Part shown: positions 8,901 to 16,310 of the stretch, piece by piece
Numbering within the stretch: the first letter of the stretch is position 1
Layout: the number at the start of each line of letters is the position of its first letter
Translations under genes and position numbers: made by a program
Assembly (NCBI GenBank): GCA_902778055.1
Contig: CACYWL010000032.1
Span: 1 to 32,167, forward strand
From: an uncultured Eubacteriales bacterium
GTDB taxonomy: Bacteria; Bacillota; Clostridia; Christensenellales; Aristaeellaceae
Length of the DNA stretch: 32,167 nt
Reading direction: 5' to 3'
The notes under the pieces: generated by a model
Told to the model about the DNA's origin: nothing
Seen by the model: the letters and a program-made list of their open reading frames with translations, nothing else
Database searches by the model: none

Positions 8901-9516
8901 AATCCGAGCGCTGGGCGCGGTGAACGTGCGGGCGGTCGAGGAATACGCGGAGACGAAGGCCCGGGCGGACGAGCTGGGCCGCCAGCGGGAGGACCTGGAA
9001 AGGGCGGAGACAGACCTGAAGGATCTGATCGCCCGCCTGCTGCAGCAGATGGAATCCACCTTTGTGGAAAACTTTACCCTGCTGCAGGGCTACTTCTCCG
9101 AAACCTTCCAGCGGCTCTTCGGCGGAGGGCATGCGGAGCTGATCCTGATGGATCCCTCCGATCCGCTGAACTGCGGCATTGAGATCAACGCCCAGCCCCC
9201 GGGCAAGAAGCTCCAGCTGCTGACGCTGCTCTCCGGCGGGGAGCGGACGCTGACCGCCATCGCGATTCTCTTCGCAACGCTGAAGCTGAAGCCGACGCCC
9301 TTCTGTATTCTGGACGAAATCGAGGCGGCGCTGGACGATGCCAATATCGGGTATTTCGCGGACTACCTGGTGGAATACTCAAAGGAGACCCAGTTTATCG
9401 TTGTAACCCATCGGAAGGGAACCATGGAGCGGGCGGACAGCCTGTACGGCGTCGCCATGGAGGAGCAGGGGGTCAGCAAAATGGTGTCCGTGTCCCTTCA
9501 GGATTATCAGGAATAG
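5950..9516 (+). CDS. smc: Chromosome segregation protein SMC
   Basis: Full-length bacterial SMC, 1188 aa, the ATPase core of the Smc-ScpAB condensin that compacts and separates chromosomes. The start at 5950 gives the conserved N-terminus MRLKKLELYGFKSFA. Walker A is GPNGSGKSN (31-39), followed by DAVRWVLGEQSARLLRG. Long Glu/Arg/Ala-rich coiled coils flank a hinge at about 520-640 (GVHGVLGQLI to the Gly-rich GGSMTGGS segment). The ABC signature LLSGGERTLTAIA is near 1093 and Walker B FCILDEIEAALDDAN near 1118. The reading through 5659 upstream is in frame but has no SMC homology. In many Bacillota smc lies in rnc-smc-ftsY; here neither neighbour is present. lysA follows 120 bp later with no terminator between. 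Confidence 0.97.
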   Translation: MRLKKLELYGFKSFAQRTEIVLNEGITAIVGPNGSGKSNIGDAVRWVLGEQSARLLRGASMQDVIFNGTQKRKPLSYCEVSLVFDNEDRSLPMDYAEIMVTRRVYRTGESEYFLNRSACRLKDVVDLFRDTGIGKEGYSIIGQGRIDEILSRKGEDRRLVFEEAAGIVKFRARKEEADKKLVHTRENMSRVDDILEELKHRLGPLEEEAKNARIYLELSAELKTLDLNLFLIRSDRMEARLRELDSELQGMKAVLDQAETVLQEKAEQRDVLQAEIAGLEEKISGAHQAVVEGMEALHQAQDACRRVEEKRSRRSENRTRVETESAETARRMEELEALLSENESGGENRRRLIEEKEADLASAQEAEAEARAQESAREEALETQQTAVMDAMNRHAAAMNDQTRLKTMYSTMESRLRELTVSCGEMRQDAEEKEEAVRTAREMLRREETLQQEKTGTWQESVKRLGQADAEVIRARQSYDRKLAEMRDMESRQKILEEMSREMEGYAHSVRAAMKQARERGMAGVHGVLGQLIHVPQKYETALDMVLGAAQQNIVTEDEETAQQLIEYLRRNHLGRATFLPVTSVKSRVLDAREREVLSMPGCLGVASELVDCGEKFRGVVENLLGRTLIAEDLNAGIAIMRRGRHAFRLVTLQGDVMHSGGSMTGGSVSSRNVNLFSRERELKELTEKLADGQTELEKLLKAMQEGQREKDALKRESAEALEALHQQEIAVARETEHVQNAEGDRDGHAMRLSESEAAREQLMESMNQIEEQLSMVSGDTSREEQSREEMEQETARLQEMLAEARKAAEEASARTVKVTLELNDLRHEAENLRRDRDRVRKEQEDLARDQARREEELKRMAADEEADAQEAKRLESAEAEARAAQAGREEIIRSLEETRGLRQTALREILSEMEGLHQSRSRDADKMHRLELNRTRTDGELKALRDRIWNTYEMTYAMAEEFRQTEGFNVTEADRRAAQISTEIRALGAVNVRAVEEYAETKARADELGRQREDLERAETDLKDLIARLLQQMESTFVENFTLLQGYFSETFQRLFGGGHAELILMDPSDPLNCGIEINAQPPGKKLQLLTLLSGGERTLTAIAILFATLKLKPTPFCILDEIEAALDDANIGYFADYLVEYSKETQFIVVTHRKGTMERADSLYGVAMEEQGVSKMVSVSLQDYQE

Positions 9517-9636
9517 AACAGGCGAACGGAAGGAACGCCGGGAAAGCCGGCCGCCCGGGAAAAAGGGGGGCCGGCGGGGCCACGGAAAGGACGGCGGGAG
9601 AAAAAGCAGATCGGACGGACCGGAAAGGAGAATCCC

Positions 9637-10890
9637 ATGCCAAATTTCACCCTGCGGGACAGTGTTTTTGAGGAGGCCGCGGAGCGGTTTCCCACCCCCT
9701 TTCATCTTTATGACGAGGGCGGCATCCGGGATCGGGCGCGGCGGCTGAGGAAGGCCTTCGCCTGGTGCGCGGATTTCCGGGAATACTTTGCCGTCAAGGC
9801 GCTGCCAAACCCGGTGATTCTGAGAATCATGAAGGAAGAGGGCTGCGGGCTGGACTGCTCCAGTGCGACGGAGCTGACCCTGGCGCAGGCCTGCGGATTC
9901 CGGGACGGGGAAATCATGTTTTCCGCCAACGCCATGCCGCCGGAGGAGTATGAACAGGCCAGAGCGCTGGGAGCGATCGTGAATCTGGACGATGCCAGCG
10001 ATCTGGATATCCTGGCGGCCCACGGCGGGATTCCGGAGCAGATCTGTCTGCGCTACAACCCGGGAGGAGATTTTTCCATCGGAAACACCATCATGGGCAA
10101 TCCGGGGGAGGCCAAGTACGGCATGCCGGCGGATCAGCTGGAGGATACGCTGCGGCGCGCCGGCGGCATGGGTGTGATCAGATTTGGCCTGCACGCCTTC
10201 CTGTCCTCCAATACCATGGCGGAGTCCTACTATCCGGAGCTGGCGGGGATTCTGCTGCGGCTGGGGAAGGAACTGGAAGGGAAGACCGGCCTGCGTTTCA
10301 GCTTCATCAATCTGTCCGGCGGTATCGGAATTCCCTATCGGCCGGATCAGCCGGAGGTGGATATCCAGGCGGTCGGAGAGGGTGTGCGAAGGGCCTATGA
10401 GACGGTCTGCCCCGAGGGCGGGATTGCGGTCAAGAGCGAGCTGGGCCGGTGGATGACCGGACCCTGCGGATGGCTGGTGACCCGGGCGGTGCACGAAAAG
10501 AAGACCTACAGGGACTATATCGGGGTGGATGCCTGCGCCGCGGATCTGATGCGCCCGGCGATGTACGGGGCGTATCATCATATCACGGTGTGCGGAAAGC
10601 GGGACGCGGAGGAGAACCGGACCTATGATATTACGGGCTGCCTCTGCGAGAACAACGACAAGTTCGCGGTTCAGCGGCGGATGCCGGAGATTGGGATCGG
10701 CGATCTGCTGGTGATCCATGACACCGGCGCCCACGGGTATGCCATGGGATACAATTACAACGGCCGTCTGCGGAGCGCGGAGATTCTGTATACGGCCCAG
10801 GGAGGATACCGGATGATCCGGCGGGCGGAAACGGCAAAGGACTACTTTGCCACGCTGGACATCGATCCGGCCGCGGACAGGCTGAGGTGA
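9637..10890 (+). CDS. lysA: Diaminopimelate decarboxylase (LysA-family, fold-type III PLP enzyme)
   Basis: A 417-aa alanine-racemase-fold decarboxylase, probably the last step of lysine synthesis (meso-DAP to lysine). PLP lysine K54 is in YFAVKALPNP. The glycine loop is NLSGGIGIPY (near 225), the Glu-Gly-Arg motif ELGRWMTG (near 268), RPAMYGAYHHI is near 306, and the active-site Cys motif is CLCENNDKF (C337). The usual HxGSQ motif is replaced by HAFLSSN (186-192), which I recall as characteristic of a large Clostridia branch annotated as LysA. A different but related amino acid substrate cannot be excluded. The start has GGAAAGGAG 8 nt upstream. It is probably cotranscribed with smc and ends at the hairpin at 11001. 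Confidence 0.82.
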   Translation: MPNFTLRDSVFEEAAERFPTPFHLYDEGGIRDRARRLRKAFAWCADFREYFAVKALPNPVILRIMKEEGCGLDCSSATELTLAQACGFRDGEIMFSANAMPPEEYEQARALGAIVNLDDASDLDILAAHGGIPEQICLRYNPGGDFSIGNTIMGNPGEAKYGMPADQLEDTLRRAGGMGVIRFGLHAFLSSNTMAESYYPELAGILLRLGKELEGKTGLRFSFINLSGGIGIPYRPDQPEVDIQAVGEGVRRAYETVCPEGGIAVKSELGRWMTGPCGWLVTRAVHEKKTYRDYIGVDACAADLMRPAMYGAYHHITVCGKRDAEENRTYDITGCLCENNDKFAVQRRMPEIGIGDLLVIHDTGAHGYAMGYNYNGRLRSAEILYTAQGGYRMIRRAETAKDYFATLDIDPAADRLR

Positions 10891-11000
10891 AAGCCGGCGG
10901 CTTTCCGTGGCTGTCGGGTCAACAGCCTTCGTCGGAAAGGAATCCCGGGAAGAACGCGGAGCCGCGGGACGGGGATCCGGAAAGACTTCAAAAGCAATAC

Positions 11001-11026
11001 GGGGAGCGGTTCACAGACCGCTCCCC
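11001..11026 (+). terminator. Bidirectional terminator between lysA and the GH4 gene
   Basis: GGGGAGCGGT, loop TCACAG, ACCGCTCCCC: a perfect 10-bp stem between two convergent genes. The flank is T-rich on the plus side (GATATTTTCTTCT) and moderately T-rich on the minus side. Confidence 0.75.
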
Positions 11027-11044
11027 GATATTTTCTTCTGCTGA

Positions 11045-12442
11045 TTATTCGAACCATTTCTTCGGCAGCCAGGAGCGCTGGGCCTCCAGCATGTCGTCGA
11101 AAAGCTTCTGACCGTCCGCCGGCATGACGGAAGCCAGCTGCGGGTCGTTCATGAAGGTGGAGAAGCCCAGCTTCCGGTCGCAGGTCAGCGCGGCCTTCAG
11201 GGTGTTCTCCTGATTGTATACATGGCGGGCGACCAGGGGCAGAATATTGGACGGCATTGGGCCGGCATAGACGGGCTCAATCCGGTCCCGGCCGAAGAAG
11301 GCGTTGGTTTCCACCACCGCGCCCAGGGGCAGGTTCGGAATCTGGCCCCGGTTCGGGATGTTGACATTGCTGACCAGATCTCCCAGACCCAGCACGGCTT
11401 TCAGCAGCAGGTGTCCTTCCTCGCCGGAGGGCTTCAGCTCCAGCTTTTCCTTTCCGGAGATCAGATCATCGGAGCGCTTCAGGCGGCGCTTCAGATCCTC
11501 CACCCGCCAGTCCACCGTTGTCAGGCCGAATTTCCAGGAGGCGACGGTTTCCGGATCCTTGGTGTACCAGGGCGCGGTGAACTCCGCCAGGTGCCGGTCT
11601 CCGGCCGCGGCGATGGCGCCGTACCGGCGGAACAGGTCAAACTTGACCCGCTGGGCACAGTTGAAGGAGGAATTCATCCAGTTATTGTCACCGCCTTCGT
11701 CGAAGCCGGTTTCATAGTACTGATCCGCAAATTCCGCATAGAGGGGCATCAGGTCGATGCCCTGATAGGAAGCACGGGTGAGCCAGGTGAAGTGGTTGAT
11801 TCCGGTCACGGTGGTGTAGAGCTCCTGACGCTGCACGCCCTCGATTCCCAGCTTGTCCTTCAGCATGGCGCAGAGCAGCTTCTGGGTGCCGAAAACCTCA
11901 TGGCAGCAGCCGAAGGCCTTGATTTCCGGGAATACATGGTACAGCGTGCGGACGCAGAGGGACATGGGGTTCGTATAGTTGATGACCCAGGCGTCGGGGC
12001 AGTACTGCCTGATGGCTTCCGCGATTTCCACATACATGGGAATCGTCCGCATGGCGCGCATGAAGCCGCCGGCGCCCACGGTGTCACCCACGGGCTGCCA
12101 GATGCCCACCCGCTCGGGAAGGTGCACGTCGCTGCGCATTTCCTCAAAGGTGGCCGGGAGAATGGAGATGACCACAAAATCCGCTCCCGTCAGCGCGTCC
12201 TTCAGGGAATCCCGCACCTCGTATTCCCAGCGGGAGACCGCGTCGGGATGGGCGCTGATCTTCCGGCCGATGATCTCATTCCGCTCGGCGGCGGAACGGT
12301 CGATATCGTACAGCCGGACCGTGCCGCACATCTGCTCATCCATGGCCAGATCCATCATAAAGCCCCAGGCCCAGCCGCGGCTTCCGCCGCCGATATAGGC
12401 CACATTCAGGTCCAGCGCCTTCTGTTCCATTCGATTCCGCAT
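11045..12442 (-). CDS. Glycoside hydrolase family 4 (alpha-galactosidase/alpha-glucosidase type)
   Basis: A 465-aa cytoplasmic GH4 enzyme. The family cleaves glycosides by an NAD+- and Mn2+-dependent redox-elimination mechanism. The Rossmann loop is AYIGGGSRGWAWG (15-27), NYTNPM (155-160) is the conserved Asn motif, and the metal ligands are the Cys in FGCCHEV (near 179-180) and His in GINHF (H217). GH4 covers alpha-glucosidases, alpha-galactosidases, alpha-glucuronidases and phospho-glycosidases, and I cannot assign the substrate. The start at 12442 is preferred over the ATG at 12430 because GAAGGAGA ends about 9 nt before it. No sugar transporter or regulator is adjacent. The leader is about 110 nt and contains a small hairpin (GCTTTT/AAAAGC). 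Confidence 0.88.
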   Translation of the reverse strand: MRNRMEQKALDLNVAYIGGGSRGWAWGFMMDLAMDEQMCGTVRLYDIDRSAAERNEIIGRKISAHPDAVSRWEYEVRDSLKDALTGADFVVISILPATFEEMRSDVHLPERVGIWQPVGDTVGAGGFMRAMRTIPMYVEIAEAIRQYCPDAWVINYTNPMSLCVRTLYHVFPEIKAFGCCHEVFGTQKLLCAMLKDKLGIEGVQRQELYTTVTGINHFTWLTRASYQGIDLMPLYAEFADQYYETGFDEGGDNNWMNSSFNCAQRVKFDLFRRYGAIAAAGDRHLAEFTAPWYTKDPETVASWKFGLTTVDWRVEDLKRRLKRSDDLISGKEKLELKPSGEEGHLLLKAVLGLGDLVSNVNIPNRGQIPNLPLGAVVETNAFFGRDRIEPVYAGPMPSNILPLVARHVYNQENTLKAALTCDRKLGFSTFMNDPQLASVMPADGQKLFDDMLEAQRSWLPKKWFE

Positions 12443-12558
12443 CTGTTTTATTCTCCTTCTAATCGGTTGATCGGTCAGGAGGCTTCCGGAAACCGGGCTT
12501 TTCAGGAAAAGCACAGCCTGCGGAAAAAACGCCCTGCCGGACAAAAGATGACGCGACT

Positions 12559-12586
12559 ATTATACAAGAAAGAGGCCGAAAAACAA
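12559..12586 (-). promoter_or_regulatory. Promoter of the GH4 gene
   Basis: On the minus strand a perfect TATAAT (12559-12564), with TTGTTT (12581-12586) 16 nt upstream. It is divergent from, and about 55 bp away from, the promoter at 12620. Confidence 0.55.
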
Positions 12587-12619
12587 GCGGTTTTTCTCCC
12601 CCGGGAGAAAGGGTGCGAA

Positions 12620-12648
12620 TTGACGCAGAGAGCTCAGGAGGATATGAT
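12620..12648 (+). promoter_or_regulatory. Promoter of the interrupted decarboxylase gene
   Basis: TTGACG (12620-12625), 17 nt, TATGAT (12643-12648). Transcription would start near 12655. This excludes the ATGs at 12644 and 12647 as start codons despite an AGGAGG just before them, and supports the ATG at 12719. Confidence 0.55.
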
Positions 12649-12718
12649 GAGCACGCCGGACTTCGGACTGCGCCGGCGAAGGGGACGGAGACGCTTCGGA
12701 GCGGAGAGGAAAGCGAAG

Positions 12719-14013
12719 ATGGAAGAGCGGAAAGATAAAAGCCTGACCCCGGTGTGCGATTTCGCGGAGCGGTACCGGGAGCTGCACGGGCTGCGGCTGC
12801 ATATGCCGGGGCACAAGGGACACGGAGAAGTCGAAGCACTGGATATTACGGAAATCCGGGGTGCGGAGCCGCTTTATCCGGCCCGGGGCATCCTGCGGGA
12901 GAGCGAGGGAAACGCGGAGGCGCTGTTCGGTTCCGGAAGGACGGTTTATTCCGCGGAGGGATCCTCCCTCTGTATCCGGGCCATGGTGATGATGGCTGTT
13001 GCACGGGCGCGGGTGGGCGCGGAGATCGAATGGCTGCGGGGCGAAAGCCTGCTGTGCTGCTGTCCGACAGCCGTGGAGCTGACGGCGGCCATGGCGAAGA
13101 GAAAGGAACCGCCGGCGGCGGTGTATCTGACCAGCCCGGACTATCTGGGAAACCGGGCGGATGTCCGGGCGGCGGCGGAGGTATGCCGGAGAAGGGGAAT
13201 CCCGCTGATGGTGGACAACGCCCACGGAGCGTATCTCCGGTTTCTTCCGGAGGATCAGCATCCGCTGACGCTGGGGGCGGATCTGACCTGCGATTCGGTT
13301 CGGCGCACAAAACGCTGCCGGTGCTGACGGGAGGCGCATACCTGCATATTCACCGGGATGTGGATCCTTTTTTTGCCGCCCGGGCGGAGCGGGCGATGGC
13401 TTCCTTTGCCTCCACCAGCCCCTCCTGGCTGATTCTGCAGAGCCTGGACCGCTGCAATGCCTGTCTGTCGAGCGTGTACCGGGAGCAGCTGAAGGTATTT
13501 GTTCCCCGGGTGGACGCGCTGAAGAAAGCCCTTCGGGCCATGGGATACGAAACAGCGGGGGATGAGCCGCTGAAAATCACCCTGATGCCGAAAAGCTTCG
13601 GCTATACGGGGGATCAGCTGCATGATCTGCTGCGGCAGGAAAATGTGGAATGCGAGTTTTCCGATCCGGATTATCTGGTCATGATGGTGACGCCGGAAAC
13701 CGGGGCGGAGGGTCTGGAGACAATTCGGGAGGTTCTGGGGAAGATCCCGCGGCGGGAGCCGGTCTTCGAAACTGCGCCGATGGTCCCGGAGGCGAGTCAG
13801 GCGATGACACCGGCCGCGGCGCTGATGTCCCGGACGGAGGAGGTTCCGGTCTCCGAAAGCGAAGGCCGGATTCTGGCGGATCCCTGCGTCAGCTGTCCGC
13901 CGGCCGTTCCGATTCTGATCAGCGGGGAGCGCATCACCCGGGAAGCGATCCGGTGCTTTGAATACTACGGCATTGACAGGGTGACCTGCGTGGCGGAAAA
14001 GAGCGGCGAATAA
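12719..14013 (+). pseudogene. Orn/Lys/Arg decarboxylase family gene, frameshifted
   Basis: A fold-type I PLP decarboxylase that would convert a basic amino acid to its polyamine precursor, split over two frames. The first part (12719-13327) holds RLHMPGHKG near residue 25, the GSGRTVYSAEGSS cofactor region and VDNAHGAYL. It then ends in the unrelated tail RRTKRCRC and a stop. The second frame continues the homology at once with SAHKTLPVLTGGAYLHIH, where K is the PLP lysine (codon 13309-13311), through the C-terminal domain to 14013. Removing one copy of the tandem TTCGG at 13294-13303 restores a single 429-aa frame. The start at 12719 has GAGAGGA 8 nt upstream and fits the promoter at 12620. 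As it stands the 5' product lacks the catalytic lysine. It could be a true recent mutation or a sequencing error. Confidence 0.85.
13294..13303 (+). repeat. 5-bp tandem duplication (TTCGG x2) causing the frameshift
   Basis: TTCGGTTCGG inside the decarboxylase gene. The upstream frame reads as family sequence up to CDS, and the downstream frame reads as family sequence from AHK, immediately after the repeat. One unit fewer gives C-D-S-A-H-K-T-L-P, the expected family motif. Confidence 0.85.
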
Positions 14014-14047
14014 AAAAAGAGCCCCGCCGGGATGATCCCGGCGGGGC
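14012..14047 (-). terminator. Terminator of hsp20
   Basis: A perfect 12-bp stem GCCCCGCCGGGA / TCCCGGCGGGGC (14021-14032 and 14036-14047) with a 3-nt loop. On the minus strand it is followed by TCTTTTTTT (plus-strand A-run 14012-14018), which shares bases with the decarboxylase stop codon. It may also stop plus-strand transcription, but no T-run follows on that side. Confidence 0.88.
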
Positions 14048-14083
14048 TGCCTGTACGCCGCAAAGGTACGGCGGATAAGGGAA

Positions 14084-14545
14084 TTAACCTTCAATCAGAA
14101 TGGTCTTCTTCTCTTCGGCTTTCTTGGCATCCTTCTTCGGAAGGGTCAGATGCAGCACGCCGTCCTCGAAGCGGGCCTTGACGTCTTCCTCGGTGATATG
14201 CTCGCCGACGTAGAAGCTGCGGCTCATGCTGCCGGAGTAACGCTCCTGCCGGAGCAGTTTGCCGCCCTTCTCTTCATCCTTCTTCTCGAGGGATTTCCGG
14301 GTGGAAACGGTCAGGGTGCCGTTGCGCAGCTCGATGTTGATTTCGTCCTTCTTCAGGCCGGGCAGATCCATATCGATCTCATAGCCCGTATCCGTTTCCC
14401 GGACATCCGTCTTCATCATGTGGGGAGCATTCTTGCCGTACAGCACATGCTCCGGCATCCGCATGCCCCGGAAGAAATCACGGTCAAAATCCTCAAAAAC
14501 ATCCATCAGGTTTTCACCAAACAGGGTAGGAAGATAAGCACTCAT
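14084..14545 (-). CDS. hsp20: Hsp20 / alpha-crystallin small heat-shock protein
   Basis: A 153-aa ATP-independent holdase chaperone that keeps unfolding proteins soluble. The alpha-crystallin domain spans about residues 45-137, with DVRETDTGYEIDMDLPGLKKDEI and the family signature FEDGVLHLTLPK (127-138). The C-terminal extension ends in an I-x-I motif (ILIEG), used for oligomer assembly. The N-terminal arm is rich in Phe and Asp. The start at 14545 has GGAGG 8 nt upstream; the TTG five codons earlier is rejected. A tandem CtsR operator covers the promoter, so it is expected to be heat induced through CtsR. It is a single-gene unit with its own terminator. Confidence 0.95.
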   Translation of the reverse strand: MSAYLPTLFGENLMDVFEDFDRDFFRGMRMPEHVLYGKNAPHMMKTDVRETDTGYEIDMDLPGLKKDEINIELRNGTLTVSTRKSLEKKDEEKGGKLLRQERYSGSMSRSFYVGEHITEEDVKARFEDGVLHLTLPKKDAKKAEEKKTILIEG

Positions 14546-14621
14546 ATTCAAAGCCTCCAATCAAATCATGTTTCATTCGGAAGGCATTTCCGCTTTCCTG
14601 GTCCCTCTCGGAACAATTGTC

Positions 14622-14649
14622 ATTATACTCAAAGGTCAAAGAAAGTCAA
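14622..14649 (-). promoter_or_regulatory. Sigma-A promoter of hsp20
   Basis: On the minus strand TTGACT (14644-14649), 16 nt, perfect TATAAT (14622-14627). The leader is about 70 nt. The -35 box and spacer are covered by the CtsR operator. Confidence 0.75.
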
Positions 14650-14667
14650 AAGTCAAGGAAGATCAAA
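14634..14667 (+). promoter_or_regulatory. Tandem CtsR operators
   Basis: The CtsR consensus is RGTCAAA-NAN-RGTCAAA. The first site, GGTCAAA-GAA-AGTCAAA (14634-14650), matches it at every position. A second site with the same 17-bp layout follows directly, AGTCAAG-GAA-GATCAAA (14651-14667), with two deviations. Together they overlap the -35 box and spacer of the hsp20 promoter, as expected for repression. No ctsR gene is in the window and no CIRCE element was found. Confidence 0.82.
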
Positions 14668-14748
14668 GAGGCGGCCTTTGCTGAGCTTTTGGATTTTTTG
14701 GGGGTATTATTCTGCTTTTCAAAGAAAATCTCAATTTTTCTGTGTTTT

Positions 14749-16161
14749 TCATGAGTTTTTAAAAAGGTATGATTCCGAAAGCGACGGAAAGGCGGAGAAA
14801 ACTCTTTCTGCGGAGCGGACGGGCTGTGCCCCGGTCAGCTGCCGGAGGGGGAAGGAAGCCATCGGTCCGGTGCCCAGCCAGGCGCCCATCAGCCCGAGCC
14901 CCATGGGGATCGTAAGGAAATATCCCAGGGCACAGCGGCACAGCGCCAGAGAGACAACGGAGATAATGCCCATGACCGCGCTGTCTCCGGCGACCCGCAT
15001 GGTCATGGCCGGAAGGTAGGCATCGCACCAGAAGACCGGGAAGGCGGCGGCGGCGACGGCCAGCGCCTGCATCACGAGACGCGCGCCCTCCGGTGTCGGA
15101 TGATACAGACGGAGAAGCAGGGGGGTCATGGGATAGAGAATCAGGCTGGTGGCCAGGAGAATCCAACGCCCGACCCGGATCAGATTCCGGCAGTACTGGC
15201 GGACCAGGTCCCTGCGGCCCGCGCCGAAGCACTGGCCGCAGATCGTGCTGGCCATGGTGTTCAGGGCTCCGGAAGTGGTGCTGTACAGATTGAAAATGGA
15301 GTTGGCCACGGCGTGAGCGGCCAGATCCGTTGTAGTCAGGCGGGCCAGATAGATCTGGATCAGCAGCATGCCGCCCTGCATCAGCAGGGATTCCACCGTC
15401 AGGGGCATGCCCAGCGAAAAGATATCCCGGGTGACTTCCCGGCGAAAACGGAAGAAATGATGAAGGCGGACCCCGTAGTCATTGTGAACCCGGAGCACCC
15501 AGAACAGCGCGACCGCAGCGCCGAGAAGCCGGGCTACAATATAGGAAAGCCCGGATCCGGTGACTCCCAGGCCGAGACCGTTGATGAAGAGCAGGCTGAG
15601 CAGCAGATGCGCCAGGTTGATGACCACCGTGAGGAAGAAGCTGCTGCGGGTATCGCCCAGGCTCCGGAAAATATTGAAAATCGCGTTGAAAACGGAAAAG
15701 GGAATGAAGGAAACCGACATGAGCCGGATATAGTGGGAGGCATACTCCCAAAGCAGGGGATCCACATCCGGATAGATGGCCTGCACGAGGGTGTCGGAGA
15801 GAAGAAACAGCAGGCTGCCCAGCGCGGCCGACACCAGAAAGCAAAGCCCGGTCACTTCGCCGATGGCCCGGCGGATTTCCTGCTGATCCCCCTGGCCCTT
15901 GGCCCGGGAAACCACGATGGAGCCGCCGGCCGCCAGGGAGGTGAACATCAGGGAAACCATCCCGTTGATGGTCCCGACCATGGAAACGGCTGCGATGGCT
16001 GCCTCGCCGACGGAGGAAACCATGGCTGTGGAAAGCGTGCCGATAAAGAAAATAAAGAACTGATCCAGCGCCAGCGTCAGGAACATGCTCCGCAGCTCCG
16101 GATACCTGAACTGTTCCGTCGTCAGCAGCCCTTCCAGCCTTCTGCGCAGAAACCGCATCAT
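14749..16161 (-). CDS. MATE family efflux transporter (second copy, distant)
   Basis: A 470-aa multi-helix membrane protein of the MATE family. The first conserved block is LALDQFFIFFIGTLSTAMVSSVGEAAIAAVSMVGTI and the second half begins around LGMPLTVESLLMQGGMLLIQIYLA, giving about 12 helices. An Arg-rich cytoplasmic N-terminus (MMRFLRRRLEGLL) precedes the first helix. The start at 16161 follows GGAGGAGGTGA with good spacing; the next Met is immediately downstream. The substrate is unknown. It has its own promoter with an inverted repeat in the spacer. I see no convincing terminator in the 80 bp after its stop, where the hsp20 promoter begins. Confidence 0.9.
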   Translation of the reverse strand: MMRFLRRRLEGLLTTEQFRYPELRSMFLTLALDQFFIFFIGTLSTAMVSSVGEAAIAAVSMVGTINGMVSLMFTSLAAGGSIVVSRAKGQGDQQEIRRAIGEVTGLCFLVSAALGSLLFLLSDTLVQAIYPDVDPLLWEYASHYIRLMSVSFIPFSVFNAIFNIFRSLGDTRSSFFLTVVINLAHLLLSLLFINGLGLGVTGSGLSYIVARLLGAAVALFWVLRVHNDYGVRLHHFFRFRREVTRDIFSLGMPLTVESLLMQGGMLLIQIYLARLTTTDLAAHAVANSIFNLYSTTSGALNTMASTICGQCFGAGRRDLVRQYCRNLIRVGRWILLATSLILYPMTPLLLRLYHPTPEGARLVMQALAVAAAAFPVFWCDAYLPAMTMRVAGDSAVMGIISVVSLALCRCALGYFLTIPMGLGLMGAWLGTGPMASFPLRQLTGAQPVRSAERVFSAFPSLSESYLFKNS

Positions 16162-16192
16162 GCTCTCGTCACCTCCTCCGCCACAGGGCTGT

Positions 16193-16221
16193 ATCATATC
16201 ACAGTCGGAGACTGGTTTCAA
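16193..16221 (-). promoter_or_regulatory. Promoter of the second MATE gene, with inverted repeat in the spacer
   Basis: On the minus strand TTGAAA (16216-16221), 17 nt, TATGAT (16193-16198) preceded by TGA (extended -10). The spacer contains the short inverted repeat CAGTC-N3-GACTG (16202-16214), a possible repressor site. Confidence 0.65.
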
Positions 16222-16310
16222 TTGATCCGGGCCGGAGGGATGGGAGGAGAAGCACCGGCCGGAGTCGAATCTATACCGAAAGACCGGAATGAGAACGGGA
16301 GGATTCCAGG

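Noticed and set aside
5956..9132. A 1058-aa open frame on the minus strand opposite smc, and similar long antisense frames at 2963-5896 and 20662-22860.
   Set aside because: They mirror well-supported genes, have low-complexity His/Pro/Gln/Leu-rich translations without motifs, and arise from GC-rich codon use in the sense gene.
9546..9575. GC-rich hairpin GCCGGCC/GGCCGGC between smc and lysA as a terminator.
   Set aside because: No T-run follows on either strand and the loop is A/G-rich, so it was not called.
12636..12649. AGGAGG followed by ATGATG as the decarboxylase start.
   Set aside because: These ATGs lie inside the -10 box of a good promoter (12620-12648), and the extra leader would be an Arg-rich segment not expected in the family.
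13304..13327. Programmed -1 frameshifting to join the two decarboxylase frames at the AAAA run.
   Set aside because: No proper X-XXY-YYZ heptamer is in frame and I identified no downstream stimulator. The joined product would lose the conserved Ser-Ala-His before the lysine. The tandem TTCGG explains the break more simply.
14546..14748. A CIRCE element (HrcA site) upstream of hsp20.
   Set aside because: The TTAGCACTC-N9-GAGTGCTAA pattern is absent; the repeats present fit CtsR instead.
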